A stretch of DNA of 64,000 nt from Chitinophagaceae bacterium (GCA_016702745.1 JADJDJ010000001.1:1426001-1490000); one strand, 5' to 3'; positions 18,718-30,063 are shown, numbered from the stretch's first letter. Notes: generated by a model not told the origin, from the letters alone. Translations and numbers: made by a program.

Positions 18718-21700
18718 ATGAATATATCAGAACTCAGTTTACGCAGACCGGTACTGGCGATTGTGATGAATATCCTGATCGTGCTTTTTGGCGTCATTGG
18801 TTTTCAGTTCCTGGGTGTGCGGGACTATCCAGCGATTGATCCGCCGAATATCAGTGTGCGTACTTCCTACCCCGGTGCCAATGCCGATATCATCGAAACG
18901 CAAATCACCGAGCCTCTTGAAAAAGCCATCAATGGAATTGCCGGTGTAAAGAACATGACTTCCAGCAGCAGCAACGGAACCAGTAATATCAATGTGGAGT
19001 TTGACCTGGGAGTAGACCTCGAAGCGGCTGCCAATGATGTAAGGGATAAAGTATCGCAGGCACAACGTTCTCTTCCCTCCGATCTGGATGCACCACCCGT
19101 TGTATCGAAGGCAGATGCCAGTTCCGACTTCATTCTTTCTATGACCGTGCAGAGCTATTCCCGTACGCCTTTGCAGATTACTGAATTCGCCAATAATACG
19201 CTGGTTGAAAGATTACAAACCATTCCCGGTGTAAGTGGGATACAGATATGGGGAGAGAAAAGGTATGCGATGCGGATCTGGATTGATCCTGCCAAACTGG
19301 TCGCCAAGCAGGTTACCGCCAATGATGTACAATCGGCCTTATTAAGAGAGAACGTAGAACTTCCTTCAGGAAAAATATCCGGTAACAGTACCGAATTAAC
19401 CGTAAGAACTTTCGGCCGCCTGAATACGGAAGAAGAATTCAATAACCTGATTGTAAAAAATGTAAACGGTGCAGATGTAAGAGTAAGGGATATCGGTGAA
19501 GCGGCCCTGGGTCCGGAGAATGAGGAATCGGCACTGAAAGGTGATGGCACACCTATGATTGCTTTGGCCATGATTCCACAGCCTGGCTCAAATTATGTTT
19601 CCATCTCCGATGAGTTTTACAAAAGACTGGAGCAGATTAAAAAAGACGTACCTGAGGATATCAAGATCAATATTGCATTGGACCAGACCAAATTCATCAA
19701 GAAGTCCATCCTGGAAGTGGAAGAAACCCTGATGATCGCCTTCCTGCTGGTGGTGATGATTATTTATGCATTCTTCCGCGACTGGATCATTGCCATTCGT
19801 CCGCTGATTGATATTCCTGTATCATTGATCGGGGCCTTCTTTATCATGTACCTGATGGGCTTTACCATCAATGTACTCTCCCTGCTTGCTATCGTACTGG
19901 CCACCGGACTGGTGGTGGATGATGGTATTGTGGTAACGGAAAACATTTATAAGAAAATGGAGCGGGGCATGAACAAGTGGCAGGCCGCGCTGGAAGGGTC
20001 AAAAGAAATATACTTTGCGGTCATTGCCACTTCTATCACTCTGGCCGTAGTGTTTCTTCCCGTGATCTTCATGCAAGGTTTTACCGGCAGATTGTTCCGC
20101 GAATTCGGAATCGTAGTGGCCGGTGCCGTATTGATTTCTGCCTTTGTATCCCTGACCCTGACACCGGTATTGAACGTGAAGCTCTCCCGTAAAAATGTCC
20201 ATAAACATTCCTGGCTATACAATAAGACGGAACCTTTCTTCCGCTGGATGGAGAACAGTTACCAGGCTGCACTGAAAAGATTCATGCGGATCCGCTGGAT
20301 GGCCATTGTACTGATTATTGCCAGTCTTGTATCAGGAATATTAATCTGGAAAGGCTTGCAACAGGAGCTGGCACCCATGGAGGATCGTAGTCAGTTCCGT
20401 CTACAGCTAACGGCCCCCGAGGGTACTTCTTTTGATGCAATGGATAAATATGTGGACAGACTGACCCAGTTGATGCTGGATTCTGTTCCCGAAAAAGAAA
20501 TTGTACTCAGTGTTACTTCTCCGGGATTCACGGGATCAGGAAATGCAAATACCGGTTTTGTCAGGGTAACGCTGGTACCCCCAACAGACCGGGTGCGTTC
20601 CCAAAAAGAGATTGTGGCCATGGTGAACCGCAACCTGCCGAGATACAACGAAGGCCGGGCTTTTGCCATTGAAGAGCAAACTATTTCCCAAAATCGTCGT
20701 GGCGGACAACCGGTATCATTCGTCATTCAGAATAACAATTTTGAAAAACTCACATCCGTTTTGCCGAAGATACTGGAACAGGCGAGGCAAAGCAAAGTGC
20801 TGATGAATCCGGATGTTGATCTCAAATTCAATAAACCGGAATTAAGGGTGGAGATCGAAAGACTGAAAGCCGCGCAACTGGGTGTGAGTGTCAACGATAT
20901 CTCTCAAACATTGCAACTGGCATTTAGTAACCGCAGGCTTGGTTATTTTACAAAGGATGGCAAACAGTACCAGGTGCTGGGGCAGGTAGCCAGGGGCGAC
21001 CGGGATGATCCCAATGACCTGAAAAATTTATTTGTCCGGAATAACCGGGGAGAACTGATCAGTCTGGATAACCTGGTGACCATGTCTGAATCCAATACCC
21101 CTCCTACCATTTATCATTTCAACCGTTACAAATCTGCCACGATATCATCGAGTTTACAACCGGGCAAAACCATTGGTGATGGTATTGCTGAAATGGAAAA
21201 GATCACGAAAGGGATGCTGGATGAAACATTTACCACATCCTTATCCGGTTCTTCCCGTGAATTCAGTGAAAGCAGTGGCAATACCCTGACGGCTCTCTTG
21301 CTGGCGTTGGTGCTGATCTTCCTGATCCTGGCAGCTCAGTTCGAAAGTTTTATTGATCCGCTGATCATTATGTTTACGGTACCACTGGCTTTTACCGGTG
21401 CGGTATTATCACTCTGGTTATTTGGTCATACCCTGAATATATTCTCACAAATCGGTATGATCATGCTGATAGGATTGGTAACGAAGAACGGGATCCTGAT
21501 TGTTGAATTTGCTAACCAGAACCAGGAAAAAGGAATGTCCAAAACAGAGGCCGCCATCTTTTCGGCCACGCAGCGTTTGAGACCCATCCTCATGACCAGT
21601 CTGGCCATGGCCCTTGGAGCCTTACCACTGGCCATGTCGTTAGGAGCAGCCGCCACCAGCCGGATTCCTCTGGGTATCGTTATCGTTGGCGGAATATTAT

Positions 21701-21843
21701 TCTCCCTTGTACTTACCTTGTTTGTAATACCTGCCATGTACTCTTTCCTTTCTTCGAAAAAGAAGAAAAGCGAAATTGATCAACTGATGCACCCCGAAAA
21801 CAAACAAGAACCGGCTGTTATAGCCACCCAAACTGCCGAATAA
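18718..21843 (+). CDS. RND efflux pump inner-membrane permease (AcrB/MexB type)
   Basis: 1041 residues, intact. ATG 18718 is chosen because AAGGAG lies at good spacing upstream; the frame is open 39 bases earlier. The sequence shows the HAE1 layout: TM1 (LRRPVLAIVMNILIVLFGV), porter domain (YPGANADIIETQITEPLEKAINGI), TM2-6 with the proton-relay pair in GLVVDDGIVVTENIYK, a second periplasmic loop, and TM8-12 with LILAAQFESFIDPLIIMF and GLVTKNGILIVEFANQ. It is a homotrimeric proton antiporter that moves substrates from periplasm to a TolC channel. Confidence 0.95.
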   Translation: MNISELSLRRPVLAIVMNILIVLFGVIGFQFLGVRDYPAIDPPNISVRTSYPGANADIIETQITEPLEKAINGIAGVKNMTSSSSNGTSNINVEFDLGVDLEAAANDVRDKVSQAQRSLPSDLDAPPVVSKADASSDFILSMTVQSYSRTPLQITEFANNTLVERLQTIPGVSGIQIWGEKRYAMRIWIDPAKLVAKQVTANDVQSALLRENVELPSGKISGNSTELTVRTFGRLNTEEEFNNLIVKNVNGADVRVRDIGEAALGPENEESALKGDGTPMIALAMIPQPGSNYVSISDEFYKRLEQIKKDVPEDIKINIALDQTKFIKKSILEVEETLMIAFLLVVMIIYAFFRDWIIAIRPLIDIPVSLIGAFFIMYLMGFTINVLSLLAIVLATGLVVDDGIVVTENIYKKMERGMNKWQAALEGSKEIYFAVIATSITLAVVFLPVIFMQGFTGRLFREFGIVVAGAVLISAFVSLTLTPVLNVKLSRKNVHKHSWLYNKTEPFFRWMENSYQAALKRFMRIRWMAIVLIIASLVSGILIWKGLQQELAPMEDRSQFRLQLTAPEGTSFDAMDKYVDRLTQLMLDSVPEKEIVLSVTSPGFTGSGNANTGFVRVTLVPPTDRVRSQKEIVAMVNRNLPRYNEGRAFAIEEQTISQNRRGGQPVSFVIQNNNFEKLTSVLPKILEQARQSKVLMNPDVDLKFNKPELRVEIERLKAAQLGVSVNDISQTLQLAFSNRRLGYFTKDGKQYQVLGQVARGDRDDPNDLKNLFVRNNRGELISLDNLVTMSESNTPPTIYHFNRYKSATISSSLQPGKTIGDGIAEMEKITKGMLDETFTTSLSGSSREFSESSGNTLTALLLALVLIFLILAAQFESFIDPLIIMFTVPLAFTGAVLSLWLFGHTLNIFSQIGMIMLIGLVTKNGILIVEFANQNQEKGMSKTEAAIFSATQRLRPILMTSLAMALGALPLAMSLGAAATSRIPLGIVIVGGILFSLVLTLFVIPAMYSFLSSKKKKSEIDQLMHPENKQEPAVIATQTAE

Positions 21844-21844
21844 C

Positions 21845-23151
21845 ATGAGACGATTCTTTTACCCATATTACTTATATTAAGTGTTGACAGTTTTGCTCAG
21901 AAAAAACTGACACTGGAAGAAGCCATTGCCACTGCACTCAGTAACAATTTTGATATCCAGTTATCCAGAAATGATTCCATTGTGGCGGCGCTCAATTACG
22001 GTTACAAGAATGCCGCATTTTATCCCAGGCTGAATGCCAATACTGCGGTTGTATTCAATAATAATGACCAGAAACAGAAATTCAGTGATGGAACGGTCAG
22101 GGAAAGGAATGGCGTTAAATCAAATAACCTCACCGCCAATCTCGCATTGAACTGGACTTTGTTTGATGGATTGCGGATGTTTGCCACACGGGACAAAGTA
22201 GCTGAACTGGTTAAATTAGGTGAGTTGGGTATCAAAGAACAGTTGATCAATACCGTTGCTGCTGTCATCAATACTTATTACAATATTGTAAAGCAAAAAC
22301 AACAGCTTCGGGCCATAGAAGAACAGATGTCGATCAGTCAGGAAAGAGTAAAACTGGCACAATACAAATTGGATATAGGTGTGGGTGCCAAACCCGATGT
22401 GCTGCAAAGTAAAGTGGATCTCAATGCACAAAAAGCCGCTCAGTTGGAGCAACAAACGCTGATCAGGCAGTTAAAAGACCAACTCAGTCAGTTAATGAAT
22501 ACCCCGGAAACCAATTACGATGTTAGTGATTCTATTCCTCTGAACAAAGGGCTGGTGCTGACCGATATTCAATCTTCGCTGGATAAAACCAACCCTTCCC
22601 TGCAACTTGCGCAAAAAAATATACAGATTGCCGGGCTTACTTTAAAGGAAATCAAGGCCGATCGTTTTCCGGTTGTTGCGTTTAATGCGAATTATAATTT
22701 CAATAAACTGGATAACAAGGCAGTCGTCAATCCCTTTCAACCTCTCAATAGCCGGAATAAAGGTTTTAACTACGGGCTCACCGCCACTATTCCGATTTTC
22801 AATAATTACAATGTAAAGCGGCAGATTCAACAGGCGGAAAGGGATATTGTTTTCAGAAAACTGAGTATGGATAATCAGAAATCCCAGATCAGTCTGGCCG
22901 TCCTCAATGCCTGGAATAATTACCAGTGGCAGAAACAGGCCCTTGATCTGGAAGAGGAAAGCATTGTACTGGCCAGAGAAAATGTAGATATTGTTTTTCA
23001 GGTGTATAAACTCAACTCCACCACCCTGATTCAATTGAAAGAAGCACAGAAGAGTTTGCAGGATGCGCAGACCAGACTGATCAATGCCCGTTACAATACC
23101 AAACTGGCCGAAACCGAACTCCTCCGACTCAAAGGAGAACTGATAAAATAA
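21845..23151 (+). CDS. TolC-family outer membrane channel (frameshifted near start)
   Basis: ATG 21845 starts right after the pump stop, and the long open frame runs to 23151, about 435 residues. The first codons are cut off by the T4 run at 21857-21860; one added T gives a signal peptide (MRRFFLPILLILSVDSFAQ) followed directly by KKLTLEEAIATAL, the usual first helix of the mature protein. The rest has the duplicated long-helix layout (RVKLAQYKLDIGVGAKPDVLQSK and SIVLAREN..YKLNSTTLIQLKEAQ). It completes the tripartite pump as the outer-membrane exit duct. Confidence 0.9.
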
Positions 23152-23159
23152 ATTGTTCA

Positions 23160-23260
23160 CAACCTTCCAACTTCTCAACTCCTCAACTTCCCAACTTATC
23201 AACTTATCAACTTTCCAACTCAATTATTCAACCTCCCAACTACCCCCAACCTCCAAAATT
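23160..23260. repeat. Short tandem CAACTT-type repeats upstream of purE
   Basis: A run of 9-11 base units such as ccaacttctcaac / tcaacttatcaac repeats about nine times with drift. It fills nearly the whole gap between the efflux operon and the purE promoter. Such pyrimidine-rich spacer repeats are common in Chitinophagaceae-like genomes. No coding potential is seen. Confidence 0.7.
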
Positions 23261-23262
23261 CC

Positions 23263-23270
23263 TATTTTTG
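23263..23270 (+). promoter_or_regulatory. Bacteroidota -7 promoter element for purE
   Basis: TATTTTTG matches TAnnTTTG and ends 14 bases before ATG 23285. It indicates that purE has its own promoter and is not cotranscribed from the efflux operon. Confidence 0.45.
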
Positions 23271-23284
23271 CCTAAACTCCTCCA

Positions 23285-23797
23285 ATGACCCCTCTTGTTG
23301 GTATCATCATGGGCAGCGATAGTGATTTGCATGTGATGCAGGCTGCTTCCGATTTTCTGAAACAATTCGATATTCCGCATGAGGTAACGGTGGTTTCGGC
23401 ACATCGTACACCCCATCGCATGATTGATTATGCACAGCAGGCAAAGGGACGTGGATTGAAAGTGATCATTGCCGGAGCGGGAGGTGCTGCTCATTTGCCG
23501 GGTATGGTGGCTTCTGTTACAGTTTTACCGGTTATCGGCGTACCGATTAAATCTTCCAATTCCATTGATGGATGGGATTCTGTACTCTCCATCCTGCAAA
23601 TGCCAAACGGTGTACCGGTAGCGACTGTTGCACTCAATGCGGCAAAGAATGCAGGCATCCTGGCTGCAGAAATCCTGGGCACATCTGATGAAACGATTTC
23701 ACTGAAAGTGGCCCAGTACAAAGAATCCCTGAACAATGAAGTGATTGATAAAGTGGAAAAGATGAAGAATGAAGGCTGGGAAAATAAATTTGATTAA
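23285..23797 (+). CDS. purE: N5-carboxyaminoimidazole ribonucleotide mutase
   Basis: 170 residues, intact, class I PurE. It contains the substrate loop GIIMGSDSDLHVM, the catalytic histidine motif SAHRTPHRM, IAGAGGAAHLPGMVAS and GVPIKSS. The enzyme converts N5-CAIR to CAIR in purine synthesis, using the product of PurK. It has its own -7 element, so the two genes seem to be separate transcription units. Confidence 0.96.
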   Translation: MTPLVGIIMGSDSDLHVMQAASDFLKQFDIPHEVTVVSAHRTPHRMIDYAQQAKGRGLKVIIAGAGGAAHLPGMVASVTVLPVIGVPIKSSNSIDGWDSVLSILQMPNGVPVATVALNAAKNAGILAAEILGTSDETISLKVAQYKESLNNEVIDKVEKMKNEGWENKFD

Positions 23798-23817
23798 ATA
23801 AACCCGGCTGTTTAGTA

Positions 23818-24801
23818 ATGTTCATTCGGTTTTTTTATCCATCAGATTTATTCAATCAACCGTTTTTGGGCCGGAGATATGCCGGCATCGCTTTTATCTT
23901 CTTTTCTTTATTTAACTGGGGTTGTTCCTCTCAAAAGCATATGCTGCAGGAAAAAATCCTGCTTCCGGATTATCCTTCAGCCTCCGGTATTGATTACCGG
24001 GATCAAGCTGTTTATATAATTGGAGATGACGCCAATAACCTGTTGATACTGGACAGCAGTCTCCAAACAAAAGACTCAATTTCACTTTTTCATTTTGCTG
24101 AAAAAAGAATCCCCAAAAAGCTAAAGCCTGATCTCGAAGCCATGACCTTACTGGACGACGGGAACATTCTGTTGACCGGTTCCGGATCTTCCTTCCCTAC
24201 CCGATCAATTGCCTGGCTGATCAATCCTAAAACTAAAATAAAGGATAGTATCAGACTGGATACGTTCTACCAGCGCATTACATTACAGGGAATTCAGGAA
24301 TTGAATATTGAAGGCATTGCTGCCTACCCTGGTGGTTTTATTCTGGCCAACCGTGGCAGCAAGGGTTATCCCAAAAACCACCTGATCTTTACCCGCAGGA
24401 ATTTCTGGAAAAGACAGACGAATGTTGAAATCAGCAGTATGCTGGCGGGTGCCAATACAGATTCTTCACAATTCAGCGGTATTTCAGGTATTACCTATGC
24501 ATCCAAACAGGATGCACTGATCCTGACAATTTCTACTGAAGATACCCGTAACAATATGGATGATGGCGCCATTGGCACCAGCTATCTATGGATCATCCGT
24601 AATATCAGTTCAAAAAAGAACTGGAAAGCCGTTAATCCGGATATCATCATCAATCTCGATCAGCTGGATCCAAAATTTATTGGCCAGAAAATAGAATCGG
24701 TATGTATTTTGAAGGAAACATCTTCCAGATACTATTTATTATTAGCTGCAGATAATGACAATGGCAGCAGCACCCTGTTCAAAATGGTTGTCAGTAAATA
24801 G
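23818..24801 (+). CDS. Predicted lipoprotein of unknown function, beta-propeller-like
   Basis: 327 residues. After an unusually long N-terminus there is a hydrophobic stretch ending in a lipobox (IAFIFFSLFNWGC, Cys about 36), so the real start may lie later than 23818. The mature part has repeated strands with polar turns (LLPDYPSASGIDYRDQAVYIIGDD, LEAMTLLDDGNILLTGSGSS, NIEGIAAYPGGFILANRG), as in WD/YVTN-like propellers. No catalytic motif was found. The product is likely a membrane-anchored periplasmic or surface protein. It starts 20 bases after purE, possibly on the same transcript. Confidence 0.6.
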   Translation: MFIRFFYPSDLFNQPFLGRRYAGIAFIFFSLFNWGCSSQKHMLQEKILLPDYPSASGIDYRDQAVYIIGDDANNLLILDSSLQTKDSISLFHFAEKRIPKKLKPDLEAMTLLDDGNILLTGSGSSFPTRSIAWLINPKTKIKDSIRLDTFYQRITLQGIQELNIEGIAAYPGGFILANRGSKGYPKNHLIFTRRNFWKRQTNVEISSMLAGANTDSSQFSGISGITYASKQDALILTISTEDTRNNMDDGAIGTSYLWIIRNISSKKNWKAVNPDIIINLDQLDPKFIGQKIESVCILKETSSRYYLLLAADNDNGSSTLFKMVVSK

Positions 24802-24864
24802 TCAGTGTCATATTCCGAAAAATCACTATTTTTCTATACCATTCAGCCAATCTAAACCGGAATT

Positions 24865-27053
24865 ATGAAAAAATCAGTCCTGCTTTTGCTTGCCTGTATC
24901 GCCATGGGCCTCCAGCTTATCATGGCGCAAACCCCTTTAAAACCCCGGGATACCACAATTGCCGGACCACAGAATTTTGCGGTTGTAATGGGCATTTCTA
25001 AATACAAATATGTCAGACCCCTGAATTATGCTGATAAAGATGCCGAGTTGTTCAGGAATTATCTCAAATCACCCGGTGGTGGCCGGGTAAGTGATGACAA
25101 TATTTATATGCTCCTTAATGACCAGGCTAATGAAACCAATTTTCAGGTCAAATTCAAATCATGGTTAAAGGCCAAAAAGCTACAAAGGGGAGACCGGCTG
25201 TTTATGTACCTGGCCGGCCATGGTGATGCTATTGATAAGGACCAGTTTTTTTACCTGACCTATGACTGTAATCCGGCAGGAGATAAAAATAATTACCTCG
25301 TGAATGGGGCGATCAGAATGTATGATATCAAAACGATGATTGCAAAAGAAGTAGGCAAGGGTGTGGAAGTATTCCTGATCATGGATGCCTGTCGTTCCAA
25401 TGAATTGCCCGGTGGTGCAGAGGGACTTGGATTTTCAGTTCAGCCATTTCCGAGCAAAAAGTGGGAGAAGTGATGATGCTGGCCAGTGCGGCCGGACAGG
25501 AATCACTGGAAGATGCTTCTATTGGAACCGGACACGGTTTATTTACCTGGTACCTGGTAGATGGACTGAGCGGATTAGCCGATGCAGGAAAAGCAGATAA
25601 TAAGATCACATTTGCCGAAATCAAAAATTATGTAGAGAAAAATGTTCCTTCAGTTGCCACTGAAAAATTTAAAAGAAAACAGGATCCCTATCTCTGTTGT
25701 AATGAATTCAGTGAGAAAGTGGTGAGCAATGTGGATCCCGCCTATCTTCAGCAATGGCTGAAGGAAAAAAATAACCGGCGCGGAGGTGGAAATTCTTTCA
25801 ACGGACTCACAGCAGCCGACTATAAAAGATTTGCCGCTGATACTGCATTAGTAGAAACTTATAACCGATTCAACCGCGCGATCCGGTCCAATAATCTGAC
25901 CGGTTCCAGTTCTGCAGAAGATTTCTACCAGCAGTTGGAGAAAAAATACCCGGGAAATCCATATACACAGGATGCCAAATCTACCCTGGCCGCAGAATTC
26001 ATTAATGATGCCCAGAAAAAAGTAAACCAGTACCTGACCTGTGGTGTGATCAGTTCCTCCAAAGACAAACAGGAACATGCTGCAGCCGGTGGCCGAATTG
26101 AAAAAGCCATCGCTTTGTTACGTGCAGATGAACCAGAATTTGCAGCGGCGCTCCGTGGACGTATGTTCCTTTTAAAAGCAAATGGCGACTATGGAACTGC
26201 ATCGGATGCTTTTAATTATGCACACGCTGCCAGGGCCATTGATCCCAATGGTGCCTATATCCTGAACCAGTTATCGCGCCTGCATCTGGAAAATAATCGT
26301 CCGGATAGCGCCGCCTTCTATGCTGATAAAGCTGCTAAAGCCGCTCCCAAATGGCCCTGTGCTTTAACCACCCTGGCATTGGCTCAAAAAGCCCTTGACA
26401 ACAAAAAGCCTGATCTGACCAATAAAGGCAAAAAGCCAAGCCCCAAACTGCTTTGTAAACCCAGTTTTGGATTTACCCTGGGTGCCGGGATGAATCAATC
26501 CAATCCAACATATTCCGGAAATCAACAGACTGGCTTTACTGGCGTGAATTCCAAATCTGCCGTGGGTGGTAATGCAGGTTTTCTGTACCATATTTGTCTG
26601 GGCCCTTCCATTGCGATAAGACCAACTGCCACCGTAGTATTTGAAAGTACCGATATTGAGTTTGAAAGAAGAAGTACTTCCGGTGCCCCGATTATTGAAA
26701 CGGTTTCTGTAAAGGGTACGACTATCTCCATGGCGCTACCTATATTGATCCGTCTTTCTTCCGGAAAGATTGCACCCTATATTGCTTTAGGTCCTTCTTT
26801 TAATTATATGCTGAGTCAAAATGGTACTTCGGCTGATCAATTGCCTGTTAAGAAATCTTTGTTTATGGGTAATGGCGGACTGGGATTAGATATCAGTCTG
26901 CTGAAATCAGGCTGGGTGCTGTCACCTGAATTAAAATATTCTGCCGGATTAAATGATATCAACAGTACTAGCAGTCCCACTGTTTACTCTGCAGCTCTCA
27001 GTTCCCTGAAGAAAAATACATTTTCGCTGAATTTATATCTGAGAAAGAGATAA
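24865..27053 (+). CDS. Exported caspase-like protease with TPR region and C-terminal beta-barrel (frameshifted)
   Basis: Pieces 24865-25473 and 25461-27053 make about 729 residues. After a signal peptide (MGLQLIMAQ) comes a peptidase C14 domain: FAVVMGISKY, then the catalytic His in MYLAGHGDAID and Cys in IMDACRSNE. The break is in the T4 run at 25432-25435; one added T gives GLGFFSSAISEQKVGEVMML. A helical region with TPR-like repeats (residues about 330-530: NPYTQDAKSTLAAEF, YILNQLSRLHLENNRPDSAAFYADKAAK) follows. The last about 190 residues resemble a PorT-like outer-membrane barrel (GFTLGAGMNQSNP.., ending FSLNLYLRKR). The caspase domain would then face the periplasm. The substrate is unknown. 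Confidence 0.75.
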
Positions 27054-27101
27054 ACAGTATTATTCTATAGAACAAAAAAACCGGAGAAGGATTGAGAATA
27101 A

Positions 27102-28702
27102 TCAATGTGCTTCCAGGATTACAAATTCCTGTTCAAGACCGGGGGAAGCGTTGTACAAAGCATCGATAAAGTCTTTGCCCCACAGTGCATAGTAGCCTGA
27201 CATATTTTCTTTTCGTTCCTGTAAGCCATTTCCGGGAAACAGTTTTTCTTTCAGGCGTTGAATCTGTCTTTGCTGGTCATTAAATTTTCTTTTTTCTGCC
27301 CGCAGCATCTTTTTTTCCAGTTCCTGCAAACGAAACAGGGCATTTTTTTTCAAGGCCTCCACATGTGTTTCCAATGTGGTATCAATGCTGCCGCCTGTTG
27401 CCTGAAACCCGTATACAATTTTTCTAAATCCCCGATGGCACCGTTAAGGCGAGTCGGGTTTTTACTGTCGCGCAAAACCAGTTTATTCAGCAAATCCTGT
27501 TCAGGTAAGAATAAGTCTTCCGTAGTAAATCCTAAGCGGGCAATTTTTTCCTTCCATTTCTGTTCCACAACCAGGAATGAATTACGTAATAAGAGGACAG
27601 GAAAGGGAATCTGATAATGTGTAAACAGTTCTTTCAACTGCAACCAATAGGCTGTTTCTCCGCCACCGCCTATAAAGACAATATTGGGCAGTATCTTTTC
27701 CTGATACAATCCACGCAAAATAACATTCGGACTGAATTTTTCCGGATGATCTGCCAGTTCCTTTAAAATTTCTGTTTTTGAAAAAGTTTTCCTGCTATTG
27801 ATGAGCACCCAGTTCTCTCCTTTTCTTTCGATCCGTTCTCTTTGATCTCCTTCCAGGTAAAACAAATTGATTTCTCTGGGATTGGCCTGAACTTTATAAC
27901 CGGCCTTTTCTAATGCTGTGGCAGAGGATTCAACAATACCGGATGCTGTCTGCTGTAACAAATCATCTTCAAATACTGTGGCCATCTGGCTTTTCAGAGC
28001 TGCATTGTCCGGCTGCAATACAACCAGTCCATACTCACTGAATAGAAAATTGACAAAATGAAAAGTAGCCGCGGCCACTGTCATGCCTTTTTGGTAGGAT
28101 GCCCGCAGTGCTGCAATGATAGATTCGCCAAAAGGATGTACCAGCAATTCACCCTGCATCCGGTCAATCAGGGAAATCAGGTGCTGGTCAATCACCATCC
28201 GGCCTACGGCTCCGGTCTGATTGCAATTTCAAACCAGCTTTTCTCCATTGAGCCAGGTATGGTTCAGTTCATCCAGGTCTGCATCTTCAGAACCTATATA
28301 ATAGACCGGTACAAAATGTTGCTCCGGCCAGGTTTCATTGAGTAGATCAGCCAACTTAATAGCATGGAGTATTTTATAAATAAAATAAAGCGGGCCGGTG
28401 AAGATATTATTCTGGTGGGCGGTGGTAATGGTAAACGTATCGGGAGATAATAGAGATTCAATATTCTGTTTTACCTTTTCATTTGTATCGATTCCCACGT
28501 ACTGATGACGTAACTGCTCCACCAGTACCTGCCTGTTCGTACTTGTTTTTTTCCTTTCGCTGATGGCTTTCTGCAATCCCTGCAGGGAGGGCGGATGAAG
28601 AAAAAATGGTTTCAATGCTTCCGCCTGGTCAATATAATCCAAAGCAATCCTGGTGAAAGCGTTGGTTTGACGGTAAGGCAGCCGGGTAGCAATCCAATTC
28701 AT
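27102..28702 (-). CDS. bshC: Bacillithiol biosynthesis cysteine-adding enzyme (broken twice)
   Basis: Three pieces, 28229-28702, 27350-28198 and 27102-27374, total about 533 residues, the normal BshC length. Family blocks include TAHQNNIFTGPLYFIYKI, VPVYYIGSEDADLDELNHT, GAVGRMVIDQ, PNVILRGLYQEKILPNIVFIGGGGE and the C-terminal coiled coil (ELEKKMLRAEKRKF). The enzyme joins Cys to GlcN-malate in bacillithiol synthesis. Lesions: an in-frame TGA at 28229-28231 where Trp is expected (KLV-Trp-N), and the AAA run at 27405-27407 where one added base gives FQATGGSIDTTLETHVEALKK. Convergent with the caspase gene. Confidence 0.88.
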
Positions 28703-28810
28703 AAATGTGCGTAAAAGTAAGAAGTAGTTGTCGAACTGATGAAAGCAAGCTCACTTAAACAATTGCTAATTCAGTAAAAAATGCCGCTTCTGATTGTTCC
28801 CGCAACCCAT

Positions 28811-30063
28811 CTAGTTAAATCTTTCTACGGCAAAGGGGCTGATATCCATACTTGCCGGCTGCCTGTTGACCAATTCGGCCACCAGTTTGCCGGTTCCGGC
28901 CCCAAGACTCAGTCCCAGCATGGAATGCCCGGTAGCAATGGTCAGGTTCCCGTATTTTTTCACCCTGCCGATATAGGGAAGGCCATCTGCCGAACAGGGA
29001 CGATAGCCGTACCAGATTTTTTCTTTTGCCGGGAAGGGTATTTCAAATTCCGGATAGAACCGTTGTACCGCATCCAGGATTCCCTGTACCCGGTTCATCC
29101 TGGGTGGTGTTTTATGAGGAGTAATTTCCATGGTACCGCCAAAACGAATCTTGTTACCATCCATTGGGGTAACAGCGGCACGGCCCTCGAGTAAAACAGC
29201 CGGATAATTAAGGCGGTAAGGAGAATCTTCGAGTGTTACTGAATATCCTCTGCCGGGCATCAACGGGATCCGGAGCGATAATAAACGGGCGGTTTCCCTT
29301 CCCCAGGAGCCGGTGGCCATCACGATTTCATCTGCTTCATGTGCCCCTTTTGTAGTAATCACTTTAGTGACCTTACCATTAGCTTTTTCAAATTTGACTA
29401 CCTCCTCCCCTTTAGTAAGGCAACTGATTCCTGTTCCAGGTAAAGGAGTAATTGCCGCATGAGTTGATTGGGCCAGCAATGGGCATCGCAATGAAAATGG
29501 ATGGCACCCATTCCATTAATTCTTGTATGTGGCTCGAGGGCCTGTAATTCGTCTTGCGTTAATAATTTTGTATCCGTCAGTCCCAGTTCATGGGCTTTCT
29601 CCACTGTATGCCTGGCATGTTCAGCACCAGCAGTGGTTTGAAATATTTCAAGTAGCCCCTTTTGTTCATAGGCAAAATCAAATGCCGGTAATTGCAGCCA
29701 GGTCTCATATTCCTTTTTACTCAGCAACGCTATATCCCGCAAAGGAACCGCCGCAGTTTCCACATGGTCTTTAGTAGCACTACGGATAAATTTCAATCCC
29801 CAGCTCATCAGGTTCCAGTCCAACCGGGGTTGTACATAAAACGGACTTTTGGAATTCCACATCCATTTCAACCCCTGCTTTACAATGCCGGGAGTGGCCA
29901 GTGGTATAAAATGGCTGGGACAGATATACCCACAATTGCCATAAGAACAGTTATCACCGAAATCACTTTTGTCCAGCACGGTCACCTCCCATCCGGAACG
30001 ACGTAAGTACAATGCTGAACTGAGTCCGATGATACCACCTCCGATTACAATGGCTTTGCTCAT
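28811..30063 (-). CDS. FAD-dependent D-amino-acid (probably D-hydroxyproline) dehydrogenase (frameshifted)
   Basis: Pieces 29398-30063 and 28811-29491 make about 417 residues. The DadA-like layout is clear: AIVIGGGIIGLSSALYLRRSG (FAD Rossmann), CSYGNCGYICPSH, VMATGSWGRETARLL, GRGYSVTLEDSP, IWYGYRPCSADGLPYIGR and TGHSMLGLSLGAGTGKLVAEL. The break is at CC 29430-29431; one more base gives LEQGISCLTKGEEV. The enzyme oxidises a D-amino acid to an imino acid and passes electrons to quinones at the inner membrane. Because the epimerase, deaminase and dehydrogenase of 4-hydroxyproline catabolism are all in this window, cis-4-hydroxy-D-proline is the likeliest substrate. Ordinary D-alanine or D-proline dehydrogenase remains possible. 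Confidence 0.8.

Noticed and set aside
28229..28231. TGA read as Trp or selenocysteine
   Set aside because: TGA serves as the normal stop of several intact genes here (for example 13207-13209), and no SECIS-like element or redox motif context was seen.
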